Source: Centrapalus pauciflorus (lineage: Eukaryota; Streptophyta; Magnoliopsida; Asterales; Asteraceae). Taken from it: a DNA stretch of 64,000 nt. Below are positions 1 through 12,637 of the stretch, one piece after another (within the stretch, counting starts at the first letter, position 1; every line of letters begins with the position of its first letter). The stretch is taken from NCBI GenBank assembly GCA_020465985.1, contig JAANYP010007924.1, forward strand, positions 85,001 to 149,000, read 5' to 3'. The notes beneath the pieces are model-generated. The model searched no databases. It was not told where the DNA came from and saw only the letters and a program-made list of their open reading frames with translations. Both the position numbers and the translations under genes were made by a program.

Positions 1-2
1 AA

Positions 3-227
3 CAAGTCGTTGATAGTTTACTCTTGCTAATGCAAGTCGCTGGTAATCAAGATCAGCAACTTAGCTTGATCGATATGGCAGACTTGATGATGTTGAGAAG
101 TTGGTCGCTGACATTGAGAGATCAACGACTAAGGGGACGCGCTGATGCTGAACGAGACTGTTCAATTTCGTTTTTTGAGTTGTTACAAGCATGGTTTGAT
201 ACCAAAATTATTACGTTTAATTGCTAA
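3..227 (+). CDS. partial ORF of unknown function at window edge
   Basis: An open frame enters from the left edge and ends at 227; the first internal Met is at position 24. The visible 74 residues include a Leu/Met-rich segment and then an Arg/Asp-rich stretch (RDQRLRGRADAERD). I do not recognise a family. It could be the 3' end of a gene or of a transposon ORF, or a chance frame. Sequence after 230 turns strongly AT-rich, which fits the end of a transcription unit. Confidence 0.25.
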   Translation, partial: QVVDSLLLLMQVAGNQDQQLSLIDMADLMMLRSWSLTLRDQRLRGRADAERDCSISFFELLQAWFDTKIITFNC

Positions 228-2080
228 TGGATATCGTAATAATATATATTATTAAATTAATCTTCTATAATTAAATAATGATTAATTTGTTGTTCCAAGT
301 GTCTTTTTAATCACCTCCTATAAGAGAAACAGGATAAGAAAACATGATACAAAACTTACACGTGTAGGAAAACACATACACACTTTCAGAGCTAGTTGTT
401 GCATACTTTTCAGATCAAGTTGCACAAAGAATCACGACGAGAGTTTCAGAAAAATTGGTAGACTCAAGCAATACACACTACTTTGGTTGTTGTACCCTAA
501 AAAATACAGTCGAATTTGTTTTAAAAGAATCATATCAAACTCGAGCCTCAATCTTTCTTTTAAGGTATTATAATTAACGTTCTGTTCGTTAATTTTATTT
601 AATTGTCTGTGATTTCTATTCCGTATTGTAATTTCAATTATAAGTAATTTATTATAATTGGTATCAGGTCTATTATTTTTATACTTAAAAGAGGGTTAGT
701 TGACTAGAGACGCGCTTAGAAGCGACATGTAACTACTGAATATAATCATGCAGTATTGCAAAGGTTTTCCTTTATTGCAAAGGTTTTCCTAATTAAGTAC
801 TACCTAATTCATTTTAAAAGATAATGTTTTATGTATGGTTGACTAAAAACGTAAAATACATTTTAATAAGATAAGTTTTTTTTATAAAAATATATCATAT
901 GTCATGATGAATCATCAATTTTTATAATAATCACAAATAAATAACCAATACTTATTAAATAAATGAATTGTTTCCATTTCATATATCATATTAGCTTAGA
1001 TACTTTTTTAATTAATAATAACAATTGAAGAGTTCTTCTAATTAAATGAGGATTTATATCGAAAAAAGGAAGTCATGTTTTCATGTTTTAACAATCGTCT
1101 TTCCTCCATATTTTCCCATTATAATTTTTTTTTTCATATTTTGTACCCATACAATGATTTTTATGTTTTCATAACAAAAAATAATATACCAATATAATGT
1201 ATACATAATAAGAGGAAGATAAATTATGAAAACCTAGATTAATTTTTAAATAAAAACCATTAAATAAACTGATAAACTTTTCATTAGCATAAAACTAAGT
1301 TAACTAATATAAAAAGACATATACTAGTCTATTACTATGGAATGGAATGAAATTACATAATATTTATAAGTTTTTTTTTATCATGTGACCTGAGCATTGA
1401 TTTCAATAAAAAAGAGTAAAAAACTGAATCTCATATAAATTTTATTTCTTTTATTTTGTTATCAATATAGAAAGAATTTAAAACAAAACAAAATAAAATG
1501 TTAATAATGTTTCTCTATTTTTTATATCACATTTTATTTATATATAACTATCATTAATAGAAAATACTTTATGTTCCGTTACATTCAACTTTAACTCAAG
1601 CTGCCTAATTAATTATATAAAATTAAGGGAAAATTATCAAGAATCATATAAAATACAAACTTTGATAACAAATATATCATAAAAAAGTTAAAGTAAAATT
1701 CTATTTTGGTCGAAAAGGACATGAAATTCAAATCTTAGGCTAATAAATATAATCAAATATTATTCTTTTACCAAAAAAGGAAACATAAAATTAAAAAATT
1801 TACATTATTAATTGGTCAGTATCCTTTTTTATCAAATTTAAATTTTATATTATCTTTCTTAACCTAAAAAATTTTAGGTTACTTTTATTGTCACTTTGAT
1901 TTTCCCAAAAATTATCAATCATAAATGATAAATTTGTATAAGTAGATGTATTTTTATCCTTTTTTAGAAGAGGCCCTACATTTTATTTGTTTACAATTTT
2001 GACCCTTATACAGTCATGTGTGTTTCACAAAAGTCTCTCTGTACGATCACACACCCCGAAACTACGTGATGGGTTCTGCT
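228..2080. other. AT-rich intergenic region
   Basis: About 1.85 kb of AT-rich DNA with no recognisable coding segment, terminal inverted repeat or tRNA-like box. It is upstream of the IQM gene, so the distal promoter is probably here. The last 100 bp before the TATA box are less AT-rich and contain the ACGTG core of 'actacgtgatg'. Confidence 0.5.
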
Positions 2081-2082
2081 TC

Positions 2083-2089
2083 TATATAA
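2083..2089 (+). promoter_or_regulatory. TATA box of the IQM gene
   Basis: TATATAA-like motif in 'tctatataag', about 135 bp before a consensus splice donor in the leader (2219) and about 810 bp before the start codon. The following bases are a pyrimidine-rich, CATTC-containing leader typical of plant 5'UTRs. Position relative to the transcription start is inferred. Confidence 0.55.
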
Positions 2090-2218
2090 GGTGTTCTTGT
2101 TTGACATCACGGCGGACATTCTATTTCCTCTCACATTCTTCTTATCAAAAAGTATTCATTCAGTGAATCCTATCAAATTTCTGCTACACACATTCAAAAC
2201 CCACATCATTTCTCCTAG

Positions 2219-2840
2219 GTGAGTAATCCTCTTTTCATTTTTCTCTTCTCCGATTCTTTCGGATTTGTTCTCGATCAATATGATGGGATATTTCAATCTT
2301 TCCTGTTTATTATATATGCCTACAAGGTTTTCGATGAAATGTGTCAGTGAGGATATGTATATTTACTTTTTTTAATGTAAACTTGATTGTTCAAGATTTC
2401 AAGATTTGATTTTCTTCGTAAAAGATGGATTTTTAGCAGAAACTTGACTATTTCATTTGCTTAATGGGGTCCCTGGAACCGTTTGATGTGTGAAAGTATA
2501 ATGTGTGCTTCCATTATTTGCATAACTTAAATGGGCAAGTTGATTGTTTTATGTAATTAGCTTCGTTTAAGCTTTGATCAGATTAATTACTTGATTTAGT
2601 TTTGGGTGTTTTTGCTAATGGCTATTGTATACTTCATTCTTTTATGGTTTTTTTTATGTCGGTTGGGTGATGTCACAGCTCATTACAATTCATATTGTTT
2701 GTTATTTGTTTTTATTAGTTGTCACTGTTTGGTTAGCTAAAATCTAAAAAAAACGGTTCAGCATGGTACGAATTAATTTCCTTAATTTTATTTACAAGAT
2801 CTTGATTAACTAATTTGAAGTTTATGGAATGCATTAACAG
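2219..2840 (+). other. 5'UTR intron of the IQM gene (622 bp)
   Basis: A strong donor (AG|GTGAGT, at 2219) and an acceptor (ttaacag, ending 2840) bracket a T-rich segment with no open frame. Removing it joins a leader exon starting near 2110 to the exon with the ATG at 2894. Leader introns often enhance expression in plants. Boundaries are inferred from splice consensus only. Confidence 0.55.
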
Positions 2841-2893
2841 GAAAATCAAGGTTTAGAGGCTCTTCAAAGTTCAAGAAAACTTTTTGAACTTGC

Positions 2894-5500
2894 ATGGGGT
2901 TATCATTTTCGTGCCCATTCGCATCCTATACCGATTTAGAGGCAGGTCTTAAGTCCTTCAGTTTCGAAGATGGCGAAGTTAAAAGTTTGGGGTTATCTTG
3001 CAGTTTTAAAATCCAAGATTCTGCACCAACAGAAATGCAGATAGTTGGTTCTCAAATAATGAAGATCCAAGGATCAGTTAGCTTTAAAGTTTCTTCAGAT
3101 GAAGGAAACGGACTAAATCATATCGAAAAGAACGAAATGCACATTGAATCCTCAAGATCTGATAATGGGTTGGATGATCTTGAATCAGGGAGCCCCAAAC
3201 ATGAGGCAGCCACAAAGCTGCAAAAGGTTTACAAAAGCTTTCGAACAAGAAGAAGGCTTGCAGATTGTGCAGTTCTAATTGAACAAAGCTGGTATGTGTC
3301 TTTTTTAATTCCAAGTTTTCTGTGTTTATTATTTTGGTAAGTATCTCTGCTTTTTCTTATTGCAATTCTTTGATTTGTGTAGGTGGAAGCTTTTAGATTT
3401 TGCAGAACTTAAAAGAAGTTCTATATCATTTTTTGATCTCGACAAACATGAGACGGCCATTTCACGTTGGTCCAGAGCACGAACAAGAGCTGCCAAGGTA
3501 TACTTGCTACAGCACGATATCAAGCTTGTTGAATTAGATATTGTTATGCATCCTAATGAAATGAAAACAGTTAACAACATTTGATTTTTCTTGATCTTCT
3601 AGGTTGGGAAAGGCTTATCGAAGAATGGGAAAGCCCAGAAGCTTGCCTTGCAACACTGGCTTGAGGCAGTAAGTTAATCCATTCCCTAGACTTGCGTCAA
3701 TCATACTTCTTGTTTGCAATATGAATTCTGTATTTAATAATTTCAGTTCGCTTTGTAAAACAGATTGATCCACGACATCGTTATGGGCACAACCTTCATT
3801 TCTATTATGGAAACTGGTTGCACTCTCAAAGCAAAGAACCCTTCTTCTATTGGTGAGTACATGTCATAAGCTTAAATTTGTAGCAAGCTAGATTACCACA
3901 TACATAATTTTCATATCTAATCTATCCTATCCGAAAACTCAGGTTGGATATAGGAGAAGGGAAAGAAGTGAATCTTGTTGAAAAATGTCCTCGATCAAAA
4001 CTTCAACAGCAATGCATCAAATATCTCGGCCCAGTATGTCTCTTTTCAGTCCATAAATCTTGTTGTCTTTAAATACCGAGAACAAATGCTTACTGAAATT
4101 CCGTTATCTTTCTGCAGATGGAGAGGAAGGAATATGAGATTGTGATAGAGGATGGGAAGCTTTTATACAAACAAACTGGGGAGTATGTAGACACATTGGA
4201 AGCACCAAAGGGTTCTAAGTGGATCTTTGTCCTCAGCACATCGAGGACTCTATATGTTGGCGTAAAAAAGAAAGGCTTGTTTCAACATTCAAGTTTTTTG
4301 GCTGGAGGAGCCACATTGGCAGCTGGGAGACTAGTTTCTGAGAAAGGCGTCTTGAAGGTAATTTTAGTCTTAAGATAGATATCTAAATTTTCTTGCTTCA
4401 AAATGTTATCTGATCTTAATAATAATGCTTATTGTATTCTGGTTTGTGATTATTTGACAGGCAATCTGGCCTCACAGTGGTCATTATCGGCCCACTCAAG
4501 AAAATTTTCAAGATTTTGTTTCATTTCTCCAGGAAAATGATGTGGATATGACTTATGTCAAGGTAAAAATGAGGCTCAAACCAATTCTGTGTGTAATCTT
4601 TTGAGTCTTTTCTACTTGATAGAAGATAATGCTGATTAATTCTAACATTTCTTTTATTATTATTGTTATTTTCAGATGGATTCCGATGATGATAGTGAGT
4701 CTCTTGGCAAGCAGAGCAGTAGCATTCATATAAGAACTCATTCTTCAGAAGATGACGTGAGCGAAAAGGAGCATCTGGGGATAGAAGGGATAGTTGTCGA
4801 AGATCATCCCTCAAAAATGGCAAATGTCATGAAACAACATGCTTGCTTACCATTGGAATCTCCAAAGAAATCAAGGCTGGTTCGATGTTCTAGTAGGAAA
4901 CTAAGTAGTCTCAAAATACCAAACAAAGATGATCTTTTTATAACACTAAAAACCGAGAATCAGTCAGACGATTTCACATCAGAGACTGTTTCGGATGGTT
5001 GCGAAGTAGCACACAAAGGCACCCATGATTGCACATCAGAGCCCATATTGGATGGGTACGAAGCAGCAGAGGATCACACTCAATCAAAGGACAACATGTC
5101 AGACGACGAAGAAGAAGAAGAAGAAGAAGAAGACAAGCCAAGAGTAGAGGAGACGGTTCCTAAACGATCTATCCTTCAACGGATCAACTCACATAAAGGA
5201 ACAAAATCGTTTCAACTGGGAAGACAGCTGTCGTGCAAATGGAGCACGGGAGCTGGACCTCGAATTGGATGTTTGAGGGACTACCCAACGGAGCTGCAAT
5301 CACACACATTGGAGCAAGCGAATTTATCACCAAGAAGTGCACCTTGTAGCCTCAAACATACAAATAACATATTATGCGCCAGCCCATGTTCTTTCGAGAG
5401 CAAAAGCCTGCTTTCGAGAAATATTGGACCTTACAGAACAAGATCTTCTCCAGTAAATATGAGCCTCAGCCAAGTAGGTGACTTTACTGAAAATTTTTGA
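2894..5500 (+). CDS. IQM-family IQ-motif calmodulin-binding protein
   Basis: Eight coding exons: 2894-3291, 3383-3497, 3603-3668, 3764-3852, 3943-4033, 4118-4357, 4461-4562 and 4676-5500. All have GT-AG borders and phases join, giving 641 residues. The IQ motif is at about residues 105-124 (LQKVYKSFRTRRR), which in this family binds calmodulin independently of calcium. The conserved IQM core follows (WWKLLDF, RWSRARTRAAKVGKGLSK, DPRHRYGHNLHFYY, FYWLDIGEGKEVNL, WIFVLST, AIWPHSGHYRPT). The C-terminal 275-residue exon is variable, with an acidic run and a basic Ser-rich tail. Arabidopsis IQM proteins act in stress and hormone responses and stomatal behaviour; which member this matches is not decided. 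The ATG is the first in the exon and gives the family N terminus. No lesion seen. Confidence 0.93.
5108..5131 (+). repeat. (GAA)8 coding microsatellite
   Basis: Eight uninterrupted GAA codons within the last IQM exon encode a Glu run after Ser-Asp-Asp. Pure codon use makes it prone to slippage, so length polymorphism in an acidic linker is plausible. Confidence 0.9.
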
Positions 5501-7975
5501 TTCTTTTAGGGTGAATATGAAATTGACATAGGCATTTTATTCATTCTTTTTGAAGTTCAAATATTCAATCACTATACAGCTTTAGTTTTTCTTGTATTTT
5601 TTTCTTTAAACAAATGCATATGCAAAAGAAAGTTGTAGATGTTACACATGTATTCATTGATACTGCCCTTTTTTTCCAGTTAAATGAAATAAAGTTCAAA
5701 TCTTTTTTGCTTTCTTTGACCATGCAAACATACCACCGTCTAGGTTGTACTTTATGCAATCTTGGTTGTACTTTATGCCACACGCTTTCTCATCCTTGTC
5801 ACTCTAGCAATGCATCATCAATAGACGCGTAATTGACATATGGTATTGCAGGAAATTTTCTTAATTTTCTTAATTTGTTATTCATAAAGGAAGTACCTTT
5901 GACTTTTGATTAGTCAAAGGTCCAAATATCAATATTTTGCTTTGAGTTTACTTGGATTTTATAGGGAAATGGAGGTCTCATTTGCTGTTGAAACCGTGTG
6001 GTAAACAACGTGTGCAGTCTTGTAAGAAAGTAAAGCAAATAGAGTATGAATAACTCTTGAGAAAGACTTGAGAAACATAAGTAGAGTCAACTTGGATAAC
6101 CAACTTTCATCCTCTACATATTGCCGTACACTTTTAGCTCACTAGTCAACCCATTTCTCCAGATTTCTATAATGGGGTTAAATGCGTACGATGACAATCT
6201 ACTTTCCCCTTTTTACATTTTAGAGCAACGTACTTTATTTTCACCATTTAGGCAATGCACTTTAATATTTTTACTGTTTAGGACAACATGCTTACTTTTG
6301 CATTTAATGCATGACATAACAGCCTACTTTCATATAATTATTGTTCATATCAACCTTTTTTTTTTCTTTTTCTAAGTTTCAAGTAACTTATTGTTATGAA
6401 CATGAATTAGTTTGTTATTGTTGACTACAAAAACCAGATCATCTATATATAGTGCATAATAAGAACAACCAAAGACTTTGAGCCTGTGACTAAACTTAGC
6501 CAATCAAATTCAGACACGAAGCTTACGAAAGAAATAAAAGAAAAGAACTAGTAGTTGATGTGTAACTTGGAACATGATCGAAGTCAACGCTGCTGAAATA
6601 AAACAAAGATCCATGAAACCAAATATTCTTGACCCTAGTTTTGGTACAGCAATATTATATAATTTAATCATAGATTACTGAAATGGCAGTTGTACAATGT
6701 CTGTGGTACCATCTTCAAGACCTCAGATTGCCTTTGAGCAATGGAACATGGTGATTACATGTGATTGAGATGGCCAACCCTTCTTTTTAATTAATAATTT
6801 TTTAGGGATTTGCATTAATTGCAACTCCCATGAATGGATCTTAATGTTTTCACATTGGGGTTTCTATCAAGAAATCTTGATTCCTAGTTGCATATATTAA
6901 TATGTTTAATTAGTAGTAGTAAAGTAAGCTTATTACTTGGGCTAATACAAATGGTCTTAGGATGACTTCAAAATCATGAGTTTGAATCTCATTCTTAATA
7001 TGTTTAATATATGGCAAAGACCCAACAAAAAACCATCTAAATCTTTGTTTATTTTAATTTAATGATTTGAAAAACCTTGTAGAAAAGGTGAAAGTTTTGC
7101 TGTCTGTCTATTGACATATCCTTTACATATTAATTAGCGTAAATCATCTTGAGATTATGGGCTCGTTTGTTTTTGAAGTGATTAGAGTCTTATTACATCT
7201 GTTTAATAAAGAGATAATGTTAAATTCCTATTGACCAAATTAGATATTAGAGACAATTTAGATGTTAGACGTTAAATCAAACAAGGCCTAAGATTTAGAA
7301 CCTCGACCTTGATTATAACTTGCGAGTAAAAACGTTTAACATTTCAACGAACACAATACAACCAAACTGTTAGTTGATAATGGGTTTTCTCAAGTTGTAT
7401 TAAATCATGGTTCAAAGAACAGACAAGAAGATAGACAACATATATAATACATTAAGGTACTATGATTATACTTATGGTGTTTGAGATTGTTGGTTTTTGT
7501 CTCTGAGTTCATGCATGTATACTAACTAAGATCAATTATTTGTGATGAGTAGGAAGAATCTTATCCTCATCCATTTCAAACTAAGTAGTGTGTGCTTTTT
7601 GGTAGTTCAAATTTGGTTAGAAGAATCTTGATATCAAAGTCAACAAGTCAAAGAAGTTGGTCAAACTTCTTTGTTTTTAAAGATAGTAGGTTAATAGCCA
7701 TGTAAATACATGGGTTGATTTAAAAATTATTAATAATAGTATTTCTAAATCTATATAAAATAATTACAAAAATAGTGTTTATTTCGTTTTAGTTCATTTA
7801 ATATTATATTTGAATAGAATTGATGTGATTTGAATTATATTTTAAATTAGATTTTAATATGACATAGTAATGAATGTTGCAACACCTATGAAATCAAAGA
7901 ATAAACTGATATGTGACGATTTATTTATTTACATTATAGATTTATAGACACTTAAAAAATTAATAAACTAATGTG
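5501..7975. other. intergenic region downstream of IQM
   Basis: The first few hundred bases are T-rich and probably include the IQM 3'UTR and poly(A) signals. Short frames at 5565-5832 and 6121-6375 are low-complexity and have no family resemblance. A weak TIR element lies near 7158-7297, and a tRNA-box-like segment near 6945-7010 may be an old SINE. No gene is visible. Confidence 0.5.
7158..7297. mobile_element. short MITE-like element (weak)
   Basis: Left end GGGCTCGTTTGTTT and right end AAACAAGGCC are imperfect inverted repeats about 130 bp apart, like PIF or hAT MITE ends. A clean target-site duplication is not seen, so the boundaries are approximate. Confidence 0.35.
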
Positions 7976-7979
7976 TGTG

Positions 7980-9430
7980 TATTGAACTCACCCATATATA
8001 TTGATGTGCTGCTAGCACACCTTTTTGTTTTAATAAAAGTAGGAAATAAATAAGCTAAACTAGCGGACAAATATGCAAGTAGCACCTATCGTTTACTAGT
8101 ATAGTTTTAATAAGTCCGGATATCGAACACAGGGACAGAGATGAAATAAGCAAAATAGATGACAGCTAAAGATTAGTTACAGTCGAATTGAGTTTTAGTA
8201 GCGATTAAATAAAATTTAGAACCGAAAATCACACAACTTACTTAACAAACGAATGAAATTATCATTGAATAAAACTATATCAAGATGTGTAATCATTTGG
8301 AATCTTTTCCCCTAAACATTGGATAATGGCAATAAGGGCAATGCTCGAATGAATATTAAAAAGATTAAATATTATTCATATAAAGATCACTCAATAAAAT
8401 GAATACATATTAATCCTAGAGTTAATTCTAAATGTATGAAGATCACTAAACCATACATTTATCAAAAACTCATTTAGCAAGCAATGATCATAACATTATC
8501 AAGATCACTCAAATATAATATTATAATCTCAAATGATAAGTTAACTAAAATATGTAGATCACTCAATCATATCAAAGTTAAACATTCGAATATTTCCAAA
8601 TTACTTGCAAATAAGATCTAATCATGAAAAATAATCAAATGTAAAGATCTCAAAGTGGTTTATGATTAGACTCACATCCAAATCACAAACCTTAATATAA
8701 TGTTTGATCAAAATAATGAATGAAATCCCTTTTTGAATCTCACAATCTCAAAACTACCAACAAAGCAATAATAATCAGCTTTATTAATAATGAATGACTA
8801 AATATTGACTCACATCACATAAATAAATCATCCAAGATCATACATTCATTATTCATTCCAAACATTATATAAAAATCAATTTCATGAAAAGATCAACGGT
8901 ATATTCATTCTAGCCACAAAAGTGATATCATCCAATGTTTAGGGTTTTTAATCCCAAATGATTACAACAAAACACAACTCCATATTTTGGAGTAAATTCA
9001 TCAAGATCAGAATGATAATCAATAGTTTACACATAGTCAAAAGATTTAGAAATGAGTAAACTCCCCAAATGATTATCTTTGATGTAAGAATGTTGTTCCC
9101 CTTGATTTAGCCTTTGAAATAAGTAATAATCACCTTTCTCTTCTTCAAAAACGAGCAGAGCTATGTGAAAAAAGTATGTGAAAAATTGTATCCTCCCTTT
9201 GCTGAAATGAACAAAAATTTTTTATATCTGATGGCGACTCGGCGAGTCATCCAGGTCGACTCGTCGAGTCGCTTGCGTGTCAAGCCCTCACTGGACCGCC
9301 GGTAACAACCCGCGCGTCCTGTCTACAGGCGACTCGGCGAGTCGAAACTTGCTGGAAACTGAAATTGAAGATTTTTAACTGCGACTCGACGAGTTGGGTC
9401 CTATGACTCGGCGAGTCGAAACTTGTCGGT
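7980..9430. mobile_element. non-coding retroelement-like segment with palindromic 13-mers
   Basis: No coding sequence. The stretch near 8090-8150 (ggatatcgaacacagggac) resembles a segment I associate with non-coding 3' regions of plant LTR retrotransposons. A 16-bp sequence (CTAAACATTGGAT core) near 8315 recurs inverted near 8935. The phrase AGATCACTCAA recurs about four times between 8380 and 8560. The right end (9230-9420) has at least five copies of a palindromic motif close to GACTCGGCGAGTC. No LTR pair or integrase was found, so this may be a deletion remnant. Confidence 0.4.
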
Positions 9431-9570
9431 ACCTTCTTAACTTCTTCTTTTCAACAATCAAGGCTGAAATCAAAACAAAAATCATAAATAACCAACAATA
9501 ACAATATGGAACAATTAATAATAACTAAAATGAAGGAATAAGATCGCCATAAAATATATGTAAATTTGGC

Positions 9571-9695
<125 letters not shown>

Positions 9696-10555
9696 GTTCC
9701 ATTGAGAACTTTGTGCATCGAGGCACAAAAGAACCTCTACTGTCCCTTGGATGAAAAGAATGTGTGGTTTAGATCAAATGGCAAAAAGGGTAATTAAATA
9801 GAAAGTTTTACGCATCAAATGCATATAATGAAATATGCGGAGGGGTAAAACAGAAATTATGCAATCCTCATTTAATTATTACATTTTCAAAAATAATACA
9901 AATTCAAAAAAATAAATAAAAAAATAAAGATTTCGATGCATCATTGTTGTTCATTCTTTGTGTTCATCATCTTCATCCATTATCTTCATGTTCATCAACT
10001 TCGTATTTAACATGATGCATCGTTCATCCAAAAACCTTAATTTAACGTGATGCATCAACGTGTTCATCCAAAAACCTTAATTTAACGTGATGCATCGTTC
10101 ATTCAAACATGAATCGTTCATTGTTCCAACAAAAATTCGTACCTTCCAAAATGCATCTCTTAATCAAAAATCCAGAATGCACCTTAATTTAATGTGATGC
10201 ATCGTTCATTCAAACATTAATCGTTCATCATTCCAACAAACATTCTTACCTTCCAAAATGCATCTCTTCATCATAAAATCTAAAATCCATATCTTAATCA
10301 AAAAATCCAAAATACATATATTCATCATAAATCCAAAAAATCCAAAATCAAATGCATCGTTTCATCATATATCAAAATAATCGTTTCATCATAAATCCAA
10401 ACATTAATCGTTTTCGGCGATTCCCTTACTACTGTGCTTGTCTATTACATACTTATAGCATTTGGTTAACACTCTTGGGTGCAAGCCATTTATAATCTAT
10501 GCATCGAGTACAACCTGCTCATGCATAAATCTTGTAAATCAAGAGGTATTTCTTG

Positions 10556-11139
10556 TAGGGATGGCAAAAAAAAAAAAACCGAACCCGACGGGGAATACCG
10601 AAAACCGATCTAAACGGGGAGGGTTTCCCCGAACCCGATTAAGTTAAACGGGGGACGGGACGGGTATGGTATTGCTAATACCAGCCCCGTATACCCGATT
10701 ACATAACCCGTTTAAATCTCCCGAATACCCCGATTACTTTTAATAGCAACATGCTATTTATATTGTATATATATTATATATAAAAGATGAATAATTTTAT
10801 CTATTTTATATATTATACATAAAAATTATTACGTATAATTTAAAAAACTTATTTATTTACATATCATTTAATGAAATAATGTTTTTTTCGTTATCATTTG
10901 ATAAGTATTACAAATTTAATTTAATATTAGTATTGAAATTTTAACATACATGGACATTTTAAGCTTAAATTATGAACCACGTAATTATTTTTCATATTAT
11001 TGATTTATAAACGGGTTACCCGATTCCCCGCGGGTTTCCCCGCGTACCCGATGGGGATCCCCGTTTAGTCCCCGCGGTTTTTTTAAACGGGGACGGTATT
11101 TACAATCCCCGCCCCGAACCCGCCCCGTTGCCATCCCTA
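10556..11139. mobile_element. hAT-type non-autonomous element (MITE)
   Basis: Termini TAGGGATGGCAA and TTGCCATCCCTA are inverted repeats, flanked by 8-bp near-duplications ATTTCTTG (10548-10555) and AATTCTTG (11140-11147). The 8-bp duplication and TAGGG-type end fit the hAT superfamily. The subterminal zones are filled with CCCGAACCCG/CGGGG words and the core is AT-rich. There is no coding capacity. It is nested inside Y1. A related copy is at 23371. Confidence 0.8.
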
Positions 11140-11561
11140 AATTCTTGGGATTATGCACAATCTCCCTTCTTGGTGCCACAACAACCCACCCCAACCAGCA
11201 AGCTGCTACCACAGGTCCACCGCTGCTGGTCCTCGATCACCCATGCAATCCACCTCAGTTTCATCTTCAATCTTTCTCATGATCATCTTTGACCTCCAAA
11301 ACGATTCGTCCCCTGAGTAATCTATCAATTAGGTTATTTGTTTGGGTGTTGCAGGGGCCGAGAGAAGAGGATGACGGTGGTGGGATGGTGGTGCAGCGGC
11401 CGAGAGAGAGATAATGTTGGTCGGATGTTGAGAGAGACATAGAGGCGGTGGTTGTTTGGTGGCCGGTTGTGGTGATCGACCAAGATAAAGGGAGAGGGAG
11501 AGGGAGAGTGGGAGAGAAAGGTTGTGGTGGCCGCCGGTGGTCTAGGAGGCCGAGAGAGAGC

Positions 11562-11603
<42 letters not shown>

Positions 11604-11924
11604 GGGAGGATAATGGGGAAGATTGTTAATGTGAGATTTTAATTCCTAAATTAACTCATAATTATCACGTGGAGAGGATTGTGCATCACACAGGAATAAT
11701 TATGCATCATGATAACTTGATGCATTGTGCGGTCGGTCCGGTTGAACCACAATGCATCGCAAAGAAAATCATAGCGCATCACGATCATATGATGTATCAT
11801 GTGGCCGGTCCTAGTCGGGTCGGTCTGACGATCCAGATTGATCTGGTTTTTGACCAGTCGTTCAATTGAAGTTAGTCCATCATTTTATGCATTTTCACAA
11901 AAATAAATTAATAAATTACTTAGC

Positions 11925-11995
11925 TAAGGATCGAACACGAGACCTCTAATTTCATATTTCATAAATTAATGCGTTAACTATTGAGCGACATGTCA
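11925..11995 (-). repeat. tRNA-like (SINE-related) segment
   Basis: On the minus strand there is a box A-like sequence (TCGCTCAATAGTTAACG, 11972-11988) and a box B (GTGTTCGATCC, 11928-11938), spaced about as in a tRNA. The stems do not pair well, so this is a tRNA-derived SINE relic and not a tRNA gene. Confidence 0.4.
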
Positions 11996-12202
11996 ATTTG
12001 TTATTAAATTTATTGAGTTACTTATTTTAATAACAAACAAACTTTTTTAAAATATTAATTTCTTAAAGATTGAATCTAAGATCTCTACTTTCATAGATCA
12101 ATATCGAATTTTATTTACTAGGTCTTCTTACCAAGTTAGTTAATATATTAAAAAGAAACTTTGTTATGAAAAAGAAGTATATCAATAAATTTGATAATAA
12201 AA

Positions 12203-12275
12203 GAGTTTGTAGCTTAATGGATAAATCATTGTTTTATGGAACAGGAGGTTCTGGGTTCGATTCCCAACTAAAAAA
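12203..12275 (+). repeat. tRNA-like (SINE-related) segment
   Basis: Box A-like TAGCTTAATGG (12210-12220) and box B GGTTCGATTCC (12254-12264) at tRNA-like spacing, followed by an A-rich stretch. The 5' and 3' ends do not form an acceptor stem. It is most likely a SINE head or tRNA relic inside Y1. Confidence 0.45.
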
Positions 12276-12538
12276 ATTTTATATAATTTTTATGAGGAAC
12301 CATAAAAACCATGGATTGATTTCAATTGAACGGACCGATTGAGCCGCTGGACCGATTCGACCCGAACCGACCGCATGATGCATCATGTGATCATGATGCA
12401 TTATGTTTTGCTTTCTGATGCATTGTGGTTCGACTAGACCCACTACATAATGCATCAAATGTTCATGATGTCAATCCTACTTTGTTGATGCATTGTGGTT
12501 TTACAAGGTTTTCTGATGCATACAAGTTTTCCATTGAA

Positions 12539-12539
<1 letters not shown>

Positions 12540-12635
<96 letters not shown>
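12540..12635. repeat. (TA)n microsatellite between Y1 and Z
   Basis: Pure TA for about 96 bp. It is simultaneously the right bracket of Y1 and the left bracket of Z. Confidence 0.95.

Positions 12636-12637
<2 letters not shown>

Noticed and set aside
12203..12275. Functional tRNA gene
   Set aside because: Box A and box B are present, but the acceptor ends do not pair and no clear anticodon arm forms.
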